Source: Penicillus capitatus (taxonomy: Eukaryota; Chlorophyta). From it: a DNA stretch of 64,000 nt. The position numbers and the translations under genes were made by a program. The notes under the pieces were generated by a model. The model was not told where the DNA came from. It ran no database searches and saw only the letters and a program-made list of their open reading frames with translations. The number at the start of each line of letters is the position of its first letter. Position 1 is the first letter of the stretch. Location of the stretch: positions 620,001-684,000 of the forward strand of contig OZ287694.1 of assembly GCA_965649825.1 (NCBI GenBank), in the 5' to 3' direction. Below, in pieces: positions 10,280 to 22,336 of the stretch.

Positions 10280-11704
10280 ATTCCATCGAGTCGACAGAAG
10301 AGAGCGAAGGGGTCGCTGCTCAGACATGTTGTTCTCGCAATGGATAGCACATACATGAGTGGATTCTTTCTGAGGCCACTTTGTGATACATTGGGAAAGA
10401 ACTGCATCGCACAATGTGAATACCCCTGTAAAGCAAATAAACAAAGTTCTTTGGACGAAGCACAAAGCGTTGAACGAAGAAGGATCACGTTCGTTAGACG
10501 ACGATACTGAATAGATGATCATGTGTTCGAAAGGACACTGCCACTCGTCGAGAGAGGAATCCTGCCAGACATGGCCCTTCGCGTGCATGATCTGCAACTA
10601 CTACACTGTCCGCTCTTGACGATGATATCTACCGATATTCCGTTTCTTAAACAACGACCACGTGTGCAACGAAGATCACCTCTTGTATCGACAAAACAAT
10701 CCTGCCACAACTGTTCAGGATGCCAGCTACGGTGGAAGGCACGCAGGGTAACAGAATGCGCTGTACGCTCTTTCACACTCTCTCCGCAAGCTGCACGCCA
10801 AGTGTTACAGAAAGGATGGTTCTTGACGACAAAACCGGATCCCGTGTGTCTATTGGGTTGCATTTCACCCCAAAGCGGGCTGCTAAGGACTTTCGAACGG
10901 CGTTGCAAGAGGCGCTGCCATCCCCGTTGTAATCGAATCGGTCGCCAAACGCTACCTTTGACAGAATCGAATCGACAGAAATCGACTGCGTAGCTCAAAC
11001 GGAACTCGCGAAGGCGGAGGAGCGCAAGAACAGAAGCGACGGTTAAATAAAAATCCAAAAGTTTTTGTCCGGGTGGTGAGACTCCATCGTCGTCGGCCCC
11101 CGAACTCAGCGCGACGTTGTCCTTTCCCCGCCGTAACCCATCGAACTCGGCGCGGGCTCGCCAGACACAACCGGTCAACTCTGATGGGACAACCCCTCCT
11201 CTGTGTCCGGCGCAGGTATCGAACCCCCGCGGTCGTACTTCTCGAACTGGTCCAACTGCACCATCCGCTTCGGGTCGATCCCCACAGTCGAGAACACGCT
11301 GTCGCCAAGGTAAGCCCGCCCGTGACGACTCTCTCGGCAACTTTTGACGACTTTCTCCACCGATCACTCTACACCCGTGACGACTTCGCCGGCGACTCTT
11401 TGACGACTTTGTCGTCCACCCGCCGGATGTCACTGTGGCACTCTGTGGTCGGCAACACTATGTGTTGCATCACGCTATTTATTTGAGTCATGGCTGCCCA
11501 TGCGACGTGTTTTGGCGTTCAGGACATCGAGATCAAGCAATGCATTCATTTTCGATTCACGTTTGCTTTAGCGCTGTTTCTATTTTGTTCGTTCCGTGCC
11601 CGAGTCTGTGTTTCATTCACTACCATGTTTCTCCTCCGTCGGACTGATGGTGACAGTACGGAGTTCGTTTTCTGAAAGCTGTCGCTCTTTATCGAAACTC
11701 CTCG
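10280..11704. other. Overlapping open frames on both strands, unresolved
   Basis: A minus-strand frame covers 11433-10519 (304 codons, no recognised domain), and plus-strand frames cover 10523-10993 and 11073-11486. On the minus strand around 11310-11175 the segment VFSTVGIDPKRMVQLDQF looks like real protein; on the plus strand around 10690-10750 a CHNCSGC cluster appears. Short direct repeats (gtcgtcacggg-type words) lie at 11330-11410. I cannot decide the coding strand. Confidence 0.3.
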
Positions 11705-12001
11705 TCAGTTTATCGCATGATCAATACCGACAACGAAGCTGATCCCTACTGAGTGTATTCTCGTCATCTCGATAGAAAGGTCGAGTACAGATGTTTCTTC
11801 TACGTTCCGACGATTGGACTGACTGGCCTCTAGAGCCTCAAGCGGCGTTCGGGATTGGACTGTAAAAGACAGTGGTTGATCATCAGAAAGCTTTTTGTCA
11901 ACGAGCTTTAGGAAAAGTTGCACCAAACGGTATCCTTCGAGACTCAATTCGGGAGATCGATGCATTGAACAATACAAATGCTGTCTGTACATGACGAGCA
12001 A
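11705..12001 (-). CDS. Probable C-terminal exon, unknown protein
   Basis: About 98 codons on the minus strand with balanced, protein-like composition (ELSLEGYRLVQLFLKLVDKK, VLDLSIEMTRI, SFVVGIDHAIN) and a proper stop at 11705. It lacks a convincing ATG; the gene probably continues upstream (to about 12213), where the frame shifts, implying an intron. It would be divergently arranged relative to the surface gene starting at 12361. No domain recognised. Confidence 0.4.
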   Translation of the reverse strand: MLVMYRQHLYCSMHRSPELSLEGYRLVQLFLKLVDKKLSDDQPLSFTVQSRTPLEALEASQSNRRNVEETSVLDLSIEMTRIHSVGISFVVGIDHAIN

Positions 12002-12360
12002 AGCTCTACGCTACAAAACGGCAGAGGAAGACCGAACGATGCAACGGACACGTCGAACAAACAAACCAGAGTGAGCAAGTCGTGTCGACCACTCCGCAGT
12101 ACGCGAGCCGACACACAATCGAACACAGAACGCTCAATTTCGCCAATGATAACAGCGAACATCGCGGAGAACCACACTGAGAAGTCTCTCCTGTCGTGTC
12201 GGGAAGAGAGCACTTAAAGAACGCAGCGTTTCTCCGTTCCGGGATTCGTTCGAGTTTTACCGAAGTCCGACGCGTGCCGCGATATCGTTTTCTCGCCCAC
12301 CAAGGGGACACTAAGTTCCTTTCGCGTACGTTTCGCAGAAGGCAACAACGACGCAGCAGC

Positions 12361-15300
12361 ATGGCACCTTCGATGATGCTCTGGGTATCGCTTCTGACCA
12401 TCTGTGTCGCCACGCTGTGTGCCTCGCAGCCCGACTCTCGCGCTCCCAACGTCGCGGGATCGTCTTCGAGGGCCACCACGAAGTCGACAGGTGAGCTTTG
12501 CACTGCTGCCGTCTCTTCGCGTGTCGGTTCGACTCTTTTGCCGTCTCTCCCGCTAAACGAGACCGAAATCTCACATCTCTCTCTCTGAGTCCTCCCCTTC
12601 TGGAGTAGGCGACGAGTCAGCGGCACTTCCCATGTCCACAGACAGCGGCTCGAAGGAGTCCGACGATGCGAAATCCCACCACGCTGTACATCCTCGGCAT
12701 CGACGGCTGCCTGCGGAATTGCGTCTTGTGTTTCCCCAGGCACCCAGATCTGTCCGTTCTCTGCAGCAAAGCCTCGAGGACGCCGGGGAAGAAGGTCTGA
12801 AACCCCGCCGCGGCGGATATACGGCCGTGACGTTGTCTTGAGCAGGTCGGTGTCAGCTGACGAGCAGCGCGATTGCGTCCATCCTCGACGTCGAAACCAG
12901 AACGTGGCTCATCGACGACCGGCATCTGGACGACATCTCACACGACCTGCAAACTGTCATCGACTGCAGCAGCGACGGAGACACCATTCTCTTCAACACC
13001 ACGCGGCCAATCACGCCTCCAAGACGCATCGAGATTCCATGGAACCTGACCCTCAGTGACGCCGTGGACGCGATCGATCTCGAGAACGGCGTGTTTCCAA
13101 AGTCGGAGTCGCCGACGACGTTCACGTGTCCCGAAGGAGACGGCGTCTTCTCCATAAAGTGAGGATCCCCATCGACCGTGGGACAGGGCGATATCTTGCA
13201 TCACCTCACTCGTCGTGTGCGTGCAGGACGGGAACAGCCCTTATCGCAAACATCGTCTTCAAGAACTGCACCCTGGACGAACAGGACGGCGCCATCGTGC
13301 AGCTAGATGAGTGTACATCGAAGGAAGCGAGCGGGACCGTTCGCCTTCACCGCGTGGCGTTTCGCGGACATCGACTGAACGGCACGAGCGCGTTCTCCTC
13401 TGGCGCCGAGTGCGCGTCGGTGGAGATGATCCGCGTCAAGTTCTCTGACAACTCCTGTGGGGACGCATGCTTCGCGCAGCTGGCCGCCGCCGCCGACCTG
13501 AGACACGTCCGTCTCGAACGAAACGTGCCTGTAGCGAGTCTGGACACAAGACGTCCCGTCTCGCTGCTGCGTCTGCTCGCTGGATCGACGACTAAGGTCG
13601 TCGACATCCAACTAAGCCAGAATGCCGTCGCAGGGGTCCACGTCAGCGATGGGACGTTGAACCTGACCCAGTCGACCTTCGAGCGCAACTCCGAGGGTCC
13701 GACGGTCCGTTTGGACCAGGGCAGTCGAGCACACATTGCCGACTGCGTGTTCCGAGGGAACGAGGCGTCGATTCAGAGAGCGGAAGAGACGCTGCCCGAG
13801 TCGCTGCTCGCCTTCGAGAGCAGCGGGTTCAGATGCGTGCCCGTCACGATGACGCGGGGAAGCGCTCTCTTGTCGTTCGACAGCGACGTCAGAGTGAAGG
13901 GCTGCGAGTTTAGGAACAACAAGGTGCACGGAGACGCCAGCGGAATCTTCGCATCGGGCGGCACTCTGGAAGTCGACGCGTGCAGCTTCAGAGACAACTC
14001 CGCGACTAAGGCCGGAGGCGCCGTCTATCTGCTCAACGCGCTGGCTCTGTTCGATAACGTCGTCTGCGTCGATAACAGCGCCGAAGACGGTGGTGGATGT
14101 CTCTTCGCCGAGAACGCCACTGGCTGGATCGTCGACTCGCGTCTGAAAGGCAATTCGGCTTCAAAGGGAGGCGCTCTCTGCGTCAAGAAGTCCACCGAGA
14201 TGCAGATCCAGAACAGCTCCTTCGTCGGCAATAGCGCTGAGGAGAGCGGCGGGGGAGCCCACGTCCAGGCCGAGCTCTGTCGCTTCGTCGAATGCCGGTT
14301 CGAGAGGAACAAGGCAAGGACGGGAGGCGGCCTGAACGTCGACAAAGACAGTGTCGTCCGCATCGAGCGCTCCACCTTCGTTCAGAACAATGCGTCCGAT
14401 TCTGGCGGCGGCATGTCGAGCGAGAGAAGCGTCGTAGAACTGGAGGCCATCGAGCTGACAGGCAACCGCGCAAGCAGTCAGGGCGGAGCCGTCCGGGTAA
14501 AGGAAGAATCGACGATCCGTGTTCGGGATTCGCAGTTCCGGGAGAACAGTGCCAGGATATACGGCGGGGCGATGGTGGTGCAGAACAGCAAGGGGACGCT
14601 CTCCGGATGCGAGGTCGAGAGGAACGTGGCGGACATCGGCGGAGGAATCGAGCTGTCGCGCACGTCCTCCCTCGAGATCCGAAACAACTCCGAATTCGTC
14701 GAAAACCGAGCGAGAAATGGAGTGGGCGGCGGAATCGACTGTCAAGGCCGAAGCGAGTTAAAAATCTCGGACGCCGAATTTCGGGACAACAATGCATCGC
14801 GTCAAGGAGGGGCCATCTTCCTGTACGTGTCCTCTCTAAACGGGGAGCGTCTGGTGATGCTGGATAACGTCTGCGGGGATATGGGCGCTGGGGTGTTTCT
14901 CTACGGCAAAAGCACGGCGGAGTTCTCTGACTCGCTTTTCCAGCAAAATCGAGCAGAGTACGGAGGGGCAGTCTTTGTGCGCGAGTCGCAGGTACACGTG
15001 CGTGGTAGCAAGTTCTTTGATTGTCGAGCAGAGAAGAATGGAGGCGGCGTCTATATCGAATCCCAATCCGTTGTCGTTTTCGAAGGCTCTGCTTCCGAGT
15101 TTTTGTGGAACATCGCCGCAGGGGGCGAGGGCGGCGGTGTGTACTGCTCGGATGGAAACCTGACGGGAGAATCGCTGAGCTTCGTGAAGAACTATGCTGC
15201 CGATGGAGGCGGGATCGCGATGAACATGGAATGCGAGGCAACGCTGTCTCTTGTGAACTTCAGAGCGAACAATGCCTCTCGTGGCGGAGGCCTCTACGTC

Positions 15301-18300
15301 ACAGGAGGGTCCAGAGTGGACCTGCGCAGCGGGTCGTTCGAAGACAGCCAGACTTCCGAGATGGGAGCCGCCATCCACGTCGAGCTTTCCTCTCTTAAGC
15401 TTCGCGGCGCCACGTTCCTGAACGGAACCTCCCAGACAGGCGGATTCGTCACGTGTCGGGGAGCCGACGTGACGATCAGGAATTCGCAGGCGGACATCGG
15501 CCTGGCGAGTGAAACTGGAGGATTCATGGACGCAAGCGAGAGCAGCAACGTCTCCATCGCCAATCTGTCCCTCAGCGGCATGCGTGCCAAGACAGGCGGC
15601 GCATTTCACCTTGCAGCGTCCAACCTGCGTGCCAGAGGGCTTAGAGTGAACGGATCCTCGGCGGAGGAATCGGGTGGCGGGATTCACGCAGATCAAGGGT
15701 CGTCTATTCTCTGCCTCAAATGCGCCTTCGAGGGGAACGCAGCTGGCCGTTCCGGAGGCGGCGTCTCGATCGCATCCGCAGAACCGCAGCAGCTGGTCTA
15801 CCAGTTCGACGGGTGTCACTTCAGCAACAACAGCGCCACACTCGGAGGTGCGTCGATCCTGCATCTCTGGGAGGAACGGATCGAGAGTGTTGCGGTGTAG
15901 GTGGGATTCACTACCTGAGCAATCACACGGCACCGGACTGTGGCAGACCGGAGGCCAACTGCACCCTGGTCGCCCTGGGCGGCGTTGAGCTCAAGAACAA
16001 CAGTGCCGAGTGCGGCGGCGGCATCTTCACGAGCGACCCGACAGCGTTCAGATTCCGCTGCCCGGAACATCACGAACGAGACGAGCTGGGGTTCTATAGC
16101 GAAAGGGAGCTGGATGGAATGCGCGTTCTCAGATCCGATAAAGACCTCTGCGCCGGCGCGTGGTCCGGCAACACGGAGATCAACTTCGGACCCGACGTCG
16201 CCACCTACGCCCGTCGCATCCTGTGGTTCATAGAGGACGCGAGTGGACCTGAGGCGGAGACGATCCAGATAGAGGAAACCCGCAAACGCATCGACTACAA
16301 GAGCGGCGAGCCGCTTCCGAAGATCCGCCTCGAGGTGGTCGACGCGTTTGGCCAAGGACCTGCCTTCGGAGCGGGCAATGCCACGGTGGCGGCGGTGATG
16401 TGGTCTCCCTCGACGGACCCGTCCAAGAGCAATGCGCTCTTTCCGGGCAACGTCAGTCTGCTCATGGTGGACGGCACCGCAGAGTTTTCCGAGATCCGCG
16501 GCCTCCAGACGCCGAACGACTGCCTCGTGCGGATCGACTTCAGCGAAGACGCGCTGCCGACTCTGGAGATCGACGTGACCGTCCGGGATTGCATCATAGG
16601 AGAGGCGCCGAACAACGATCGGACCCTCTGCGTCCCGTGCTCCCAGAGACAGTGCAGGGTGTCGAAGAAAGACGACCAGTGTCAGCCGTGCCCCGAGAAT
16701 GCAAACTGCTCGTCCATAAACGTCATCCAGCCCAACAGAAAGTACTGGCACCGCCATCCGTGCTCGGTGCACATGCAGGAGTGCCTGAGCCGAACGGCGT
16801 GCGACTTCGATCGCGAGGAGGGACTAACGACTGTCACGGCAGAGATGCAGGACTGCACATTCAGCCAAACGATGGATGAAGATTACAGCCAGACGCAATG
16901 CCGAGAGGTGCCGTGCCTTCTCCCGTCGTCCCCTGTGCACTCTGACTACTTCTTTCTCAGGGCTACACCGGGCTGTTGTGTGGAGACTGCGAGGCTGGTT
17001 ACGGTCACAGTTCTTCGTTCGACTGCGATCAATGCGACACGGGTCTCAGCATCGCGACCCTGGCGATCTCCATCATGCTGGTGCTGGCTCTCAGCAGCTT
17101 TGCCATCCGAAGCAGTCTGGTCCCGGTGCAGAATCCTCGACGCGACGCTAGAGCCAGTCGTCGAAGGATGTCGCGACGCTTTATCGGAGTAGCAACCTCG
17201 GCTCCAGCCAGCATCCAGCTGGCGCCACTCGTCTCGCGCAGCAACCCTCCACCGAGATCGAGGCACACGCAGAACGAAGCGAGCCAGGAGGACGGGGGCG
17301 AGAGCTCGGCCGTGATGGCCAAGTGGAAAACGGTCGAGATCTTCAAGGTGAGGCTCCGCGAGCACGTTCTCACGATCACCGCTTGCATTTGCAGATCACC
17401 ATCAATTTTCTGCAAGTGATGTCGGTGGCGATCTACATCAACGCGAACTGGACGTCGTCGTCGACATCCCTCATCTCAGCAACAGGTCACGCCTCTCAGC
17501 GCTCTTCCGCAGGGAGTGCTCACGATTCGTGTGGATCTCAGACGCGGTCGGCGGCATGATGTCGGGAAGGGCGTCTTTCTCTGCCGAGTGTCTCGCGCCG
17601 GCGAACGCAGTCGTCGCACGGCCGGTCATTCGAGCCATCATCAGCTTCGCCATTCCCGTCGTCGCCGTTCTCCTCTACGGCATCTTCTGGCTGTGCATGG
17701 CGTGCAGATCCGCCGAGGGCTGGCACTACTTCAAGAAGAGATGGCTGCTGAGCGTCGTCGCCGTCGCCTACCTCACCTACGTCTGGATCACGAAGACCGC
17801 CGCCAACACCCTCTACTGCATTAGAGTGCACGATTCCGTCGACGTGGACGTCGACACCATGCATCGCTACTGGTCGCAGGACACATCCTTGCGCTGCTAC
17901 AGAGGCCCCCACGCCGTTCTCGCCTTCACACTGGGCTGGCCGGTGATCGCCGCCTTCACGGTCGGATTCCCCGCCTTCCTGTACTACAATCTGCACAACA
18001 GTCGCAGCTCCGATGGCCGACCGGCGGCCGTCTTCATGGAGATCGCCGCCTTTCTGTACCGAGCCTACTCGGACGACTTCAGATACTGGGAGCTGGTCAT
18101 CATGTGTCGCAAGACGCTGCTCACCGTCGTCGCTGTGTTCGGCTACCACCTCGGATTCAATCTCCAGGCCGTTCTCGCCGTGTGCGTTCTGACGACGGCG
18201 CTCTATCTCCACATCAGTGCCCGTCCCTTCAGAAAGGAGTTTGACGCACTGAACGCCTACGAAGGGGCGTCTCTGTTCGTCTCCAACATCACCTTCGTTT

Positions 18301-18599
18301 TGGCGCTCCTCTACGACGACAATCGCACTCGGGATGCCACGAAGACCTTCTTGAATCTCTTGCTCTGTGCGCTGGTCGGCGGGCTGTTTCTCACGTTTTT
18401 CTGCCTGTTTGTTCAGTCCGGGTTGATACACCTGCGTCTGGTTCTCGAGGAGGAAGGAATCATTGACGACGCCCAGCGGCAGAAGTCGATTGCGATCGTC
18501 AAGACGTTCGTGACGACGACGTTGGAGCAGTGTTGGTCGCAGATGAAGAAGATGAGCTTCAAGACGAAACCAAGCTCGGAGGAAGAAGAGGCCTTGTGA
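12361..18599 (+). CDS. Surface beta-helix (Pmp-like) multi-TM protein
   Basis: Probable exons: 12361-12490, one short uncertain exon after 12608, 12845-13158, 13227-15847, 15901-16907, 16961-17347, 17395-17485, 17542-18599. The ATG opens a signal peptide (MMLWVSLLTICVATLCA). The large exon encodes some 25 repeats of about 23-24 residues with GG(G/A) and FxxNxA spacing, as in chlamydial Pmp/parallel beta-helix domains (for example SASKGGALCV, NNASDSGGGM). Next come a beta-rich linker, a Cys-rich module (CQPCPENANC, CSVHMQECLSRTACDFD, GLLCGDCEAGYGH) and about nine hydrophobic segments, including the FLYRAYSDDFRYWEL and LTTALYLH motifs typical of protist beta-helix/TM proteins. It probably sits in the plasma membrane with the beta-helix outside, for adhesion or sensing; that role is inferred. 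Its introns match those of the paralogues at 24-31.6, 2.6-4.9 and 42-44.3 kb. The frame across 17485/17542 requires a 56-nt intron. Confidence 0.88.
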
Positions 18600-19120
18600 A
18601 CTCGCCTCCGAACGGCTGACCCTTTCCATCGTGCCTGTGCAGACTCTCGAACTCTTATATCTATGCTTAAGTCAAGTGCGCTTTTAACTAAGATAGATTC
18701 AAATAAACGAACGGGTGGTGGGTGCTTAAGTTTGTACATGAAAACCGTCTGCCCTTGTTATAGTTGACGTTTCGTGCAGCGAAAGTCGCGTCTTTACTGA
18801 CGTCTGTTTCGCGTCTGCTCGTTCGCGGTCGAAAGTGAAGACAGTGGTCGAAACGTCCCTGCGTTAGACGGCGGCGTCTTTCTCGCTGAATGCATGGGCA
18901 GTAGTAAATCCGTCTCGGTGATCACGATGAGCGGCCGAGAGTCGAGTAAACGACGGATTTGAAGTACAAGTCTGGAGTACGGTTAGAGCATGGGAATAAA
19001 GTCCGACTGCTTAGTCCGCAAGTCAGTTGTAGTGTGCTTTGTTGAATCGAGGCTTTTCAGTCGGAGAGAACTCGGAGTCTTCAAAGTTCGAAAGAAAGTC
19101 TCGGTTGCGACATCTCTAGA
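18600..19120. other. Intergenic region
   Basis: There is no coding signal. An aataaa-like word (aaataaac near 18700) follows the surface gene and may serve 3' processing. Promoter elements for the next gene are not obvious. Confidence 0.5.
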
Positions 19121-20290
19121 ATGGCTGCCTTACGCAGACGCGACGTGCCACTCGTACGATGCTCCACGCCGCGTTCCGTGTCTTGAGTTTTCCGTGCGAT
19201 TCAGGTGCTGCCGCTGGTGTGCCTTCTTCTGAGCGGAGCCGACTTTGCGATTGCGGCGAGAACACTGCCGGCGCCGCGCTTCGGTTTCAGGTATCGTCTC
19301 TGCGCAAAAATGCGTATCACGAACGAAGTCGGTTTGTACAGTGGGATTGATGCCTCGCATATCGAGGCATCGTTGAGAAGCAGTGGCAGGTCTCTCAAGA
19401 ACGACTGCGCTGCGAAGGAGTGTTCGGATCTCGAGGAGACGCCGGAGGCCAATGCCCCGGACGCGGCAGTTGCGATGTTCCACGAAGCGACCGAGGCAGA
19501 AGAGACGGAACGAGCATCAGATACAGTTACTGCAGCAGAAGCCCTGGACCTACCACCAACCGAAGCCGGCGATGCGGCAGTGGCTCTGCCACAGGAATCG
19601 ACGGTTCTTGCGATCGCTGGTGGTCCAGTAGGAGAGACAGATGCAGATGCTGCTTCCGCTATGGCGCCCGCTTCTCCCGAAAACTCCGTGTTGTTGAACA
19701 CTGTCCTCTCGCCAGATGGCAGACTCGACGTTCCTGTTGCACAGCCAACACCACTGGATGAAGATCAAAGGGAGACGTTGGACGATTCGAATGAAGATTT
19801 CGTTGCCTCCTCGTCCACATTAGCCGTAGAGAGTTCTACCACTGGCAAGTCCCCGTCAACGATGACATCAACAATTGTCCCAGTCCAAGACTCAAAATAT
19901 TCGGATGAAACGGTGAAGCTGGCTGAAGATCCATCCTTGAAGTCGAAACTCTCTACTCTTCTTGATGGGGATCTCGAAGAACCGACAAGATTTGAAGGCG
20001 GAATGGAGCCATTTGAGGCGCCACTGGAAGAACCATCATCAGCAGAACCATCTGTCCCGTCCGCAGTGGAACCGGATACGGAGCCAGTAGAGGAACCGGA
20101 CTCTGCGCCAGCTCTACAGGAGAGTGTCGTTCAGCGGACTCCTGTAGACAAACTACGGAAGAATGGACCGAAACCGAAACCACCAAGTCCAAGTGGAATT
20201 GTCGTTATCAGCGACGGAAATCCTGTGCCAATGATTCCCAGAGATCCTCCCAAACCCGCAGGCGCTATCGTCGAAGCATTCCCTCGTTGA
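19121..20290 (+). CDS. Acidic secreted protein, family member 2
   Basis: Exon 1 19121-19153 and exon 2 19205-20290 join in phase 0 across a 51-nt intron, giving 372 residues. The join creates a good signal peptide (VPLVLPLVCLLLSGADFA, ending near ARTLP). The mature part is low-complexity and rich in Glu, Ser, Thr and Pro, with SSGRSLKNDCAAKEC near the N terminus, shared with the gene at 21.4 kb (ASGRSLMKACSGQDC). Its C terminus (SGIVVISDGNPVPMIPRDPP) is a diverged form of the motif ending the genes at 9.6 and 21.4 kb. No enzyme domain is visible. It may be secreted, wall-associated or lumenal; a PEST-like composition could suggest turnover, but that is speculation. Confidence 0.72.
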
Positions 20291-20667
20291 CGGCAAGACA
20301 TTCCCTCTCTAGTCCTTACAGAACATAAGATTCGCGTGCTAAACGTATCGAACCAGTCGGATAGTCTAAAACGCTTGTGGCTGACAGCCACAGAATCAAA
20401 CGCTCTGTTAGTGAATTAAACTGTCAAGACACAATGACTCTTTAGATACGTACGACAAACGGATACAGTCGCGCGATCGATCTTACACCTCACCACGCAA
20501 CAGTCATTCAACACCAGACACCGCATCAGAAGGGCTAAAGATGCTTCGTCATTTCCCCACGATGCATCGAAGAGAAGATGTCTCACAATCCGTCGTCGAA
20601 CTGAATGGAATGTAATTAATAGCAAAGATGGATCTGCCTTTATAACCACATCTCGAAAAATGTTAGC

Positions 20668-21089
20668 ATGGCAGAAGAGCAAGGGCTTCTTTACGGCTGT
20701 GTGCACTTCGAAGAGCGCCTCTCGTCGAAGCCATCACTTTCGAGAGCGCACTTTGGCTCGGACGTTCGCCATGCGTTGCAGGAAGAGCAAAAGAAAGTGA
20801 GTTGACCTGGCCGCCAGCGCTTGTTTGAAAGATGACATGCCGTAACGTTATTCTCTCAAGTGAACCCTCAATGTTCTGCTTGTCGCGGAATCTGGTCAAA
20901 ACGACGTCGTTTGCTCAAAACGAGAACAGGTGCGCGGAAAAGAGATCTCTGTCCTCTCTGCTGTCGACGAACGTGCCTTTATGTAAGCAAGCGTCTGCAG
21001 ACCATGCCTCATTGTTTCCACAAAGCAAACCTGTCACATCGCTGCCGGGGTCTTCTGAAACGGGCGTATCCGTCAGCGCCGTCATTTAA
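20668..21089 (+). CDS. Small hypothetical protein, two exons
   Basis: ATG at 20668, exon to 20796, a 35-nt GT-AG intron, then exon 20832-21089; the join keeps frame and gives 128 residues. No domain is recognised. A second frame through the same DNA (from about 20861) has paired cysteines (CSACRG, CPLCCRRTC), so the true frame is not certain. Placed between two members of the acidic family, it could also be an upstream piece of the next gene. Confidence 0.33.
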
Positions 21090-21179
21090 ACGAACACGCA
21101 CTGAATCCGAGAAGCACTCGTTCAGTCACTATAGACTGGAAACAGGCTCCGTGTCGACTTGCTTACGATTGGTTCCTTC

Positions 21180-22336
21180 GATGATTTCTGCGACCAAAAC
21201 AGTCTTCTTTCTGGTGCTGTCACGCAGAATCTCGATAGGAACCGTTTAACGTCAGGTGCTGCTCAGGCGATTCTGGCTATTCAGTGCTCCGCGCCTCCAC
21301 CTTTAAGTACCTCTAACCTTCTGCCGTGACTTACTTTGCTGAACCGTTCCTGGCCTCAGTGCGCAGGGGCGGACCAAAGACAGACTCCGTTTATTTCTTA
21401 CTTGATAGCGGACTTTGCGAATGACATTCCTCTGTAGGTGACGGCATCTGGCAGGTCTCTGATGAAAGCGTGCAGCGGGCAAGACTGCAAACCAGAGGAC
21501 TTCGTGGAGGAGACCGGTATCCCAAGCACCGCTCTGCCCTCCCTTGCAGAAGAATCCGATGCACAAACGGCGGCCTGCCCATCTGCAGATTCTATAGAAT
21601 CCGCGATGGGACACGATAAGGACCTGGTTGCTTGTGATGCTGCAGCAACCGTCCAAAGTGCTGCCGATTATTGTCATGAAAGCATGGATCGAGAAGAGAT
21701 GTCATCCACGGTGTCTGTCGAAGGTATCTATGACCAACTCTAGATGCAAACGGAAAACAGACTGTAGATACGGACGCTTCGCTGGCAGAGGTGACTTTGT
21801 GCTCTGCATCCGCACTGGATATCGTCGATGCCGATGTGCTACTGACAGATGATTCGACGGGACTGGAAGATCTGATGGATCTGTACGAAGCGATGGGAAT
21901 AACTTCAGATCAAGCTCACAGATCGCTTTCGTTCTTAGAATCTATGGATGCCCTAATCGAAGCATCTGTCGGAATAGCATCTCTCGAAACATTCGATGAC
22001 TATGCGCAGGATTCCGATTATGCGCCAGAGGAGTCTGCGCCATCTTCCGATTATGCTCCGGAGTCTGCGCCATCTTCCGATTATGCTCCGGAGTCTGCGC
22101 CATCTTCCGATTATGCTCCGGAGTCTGTGGCAGAACCTGCGTCATTTCCACTCCCCGATACAGTCACTCCGATTCCTGTCATAGACGCAACAATTCAGAG
22201 CTCCCCTAGAAACACTCCCCCGAGCGCCACCAAGGATAATGGAATTGTCGGCGTGGGTCAGCCGGTGCAGCCACTGAATGACACCAGACCTGATCCACAG
22301 GCCTTTATTGCAGCAGTAAAGCAGTATAGCAGCTGA
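21180..22336 (+). CDS. Acidic secreted-type protein, family member 3
   Basis: Secure coding parts are about 21438-21740 and 21752-22336. The first carries ASGRSLMKACSGQDC, the N-terminal signature shared with the 19.1 kb gene; the second ends in PPSATKDNGIVGVGQP then RPDPQAF, nearly the same as the 9.6 kb gene. Between them the protein is acidic and has a run of about four 10-residue repeats (SSDYAPESAP, 22013-22125). An upstream ATG at 21180 (MISATKTVFFL) and a hydrophobic stretch after 21250 suggest a signal peptide, but the 5' splice pattern is unresolved. The intron near 21740 is either 20 nt or about 71 nt, depending on the donor. Function unknown. Confidence 0.6.
22013..22125 (+). repeat. 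30-bp coding tandem repeat
   Basis: About 3.7 copies of a 30-bp unit (tccgattatgctccggagtc plus tgcgccatct) inside the acidic family gene, encoding SSDYAPESAP. The copies are almost identical, so array length probably varies between strains. Confidence 0.85.

Noticed and set aside
10519-10760. LIM-type zinc finger on the plus strand (CHNCSGC, CMICNYY)
   Set aside because: Cys/His spacing does not fit the LIM consensus and the frame is broken by stops without good splice sites.
12006-15933. Long minus-strand frames opposite the surface gene (up to 365 codons)
   Set aside because: They are antisense shadows of the GC-rich beta-helix exon; the plus strand carries the repeats, signal peptide and paralogue-matched introns.
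17486-17541. Frameshift in the membrane module of the 12.4 kb gene
   Set aside because: A phase-1 56-nt GT-AG intron at exactly the position used by the paralogues restores the frame.
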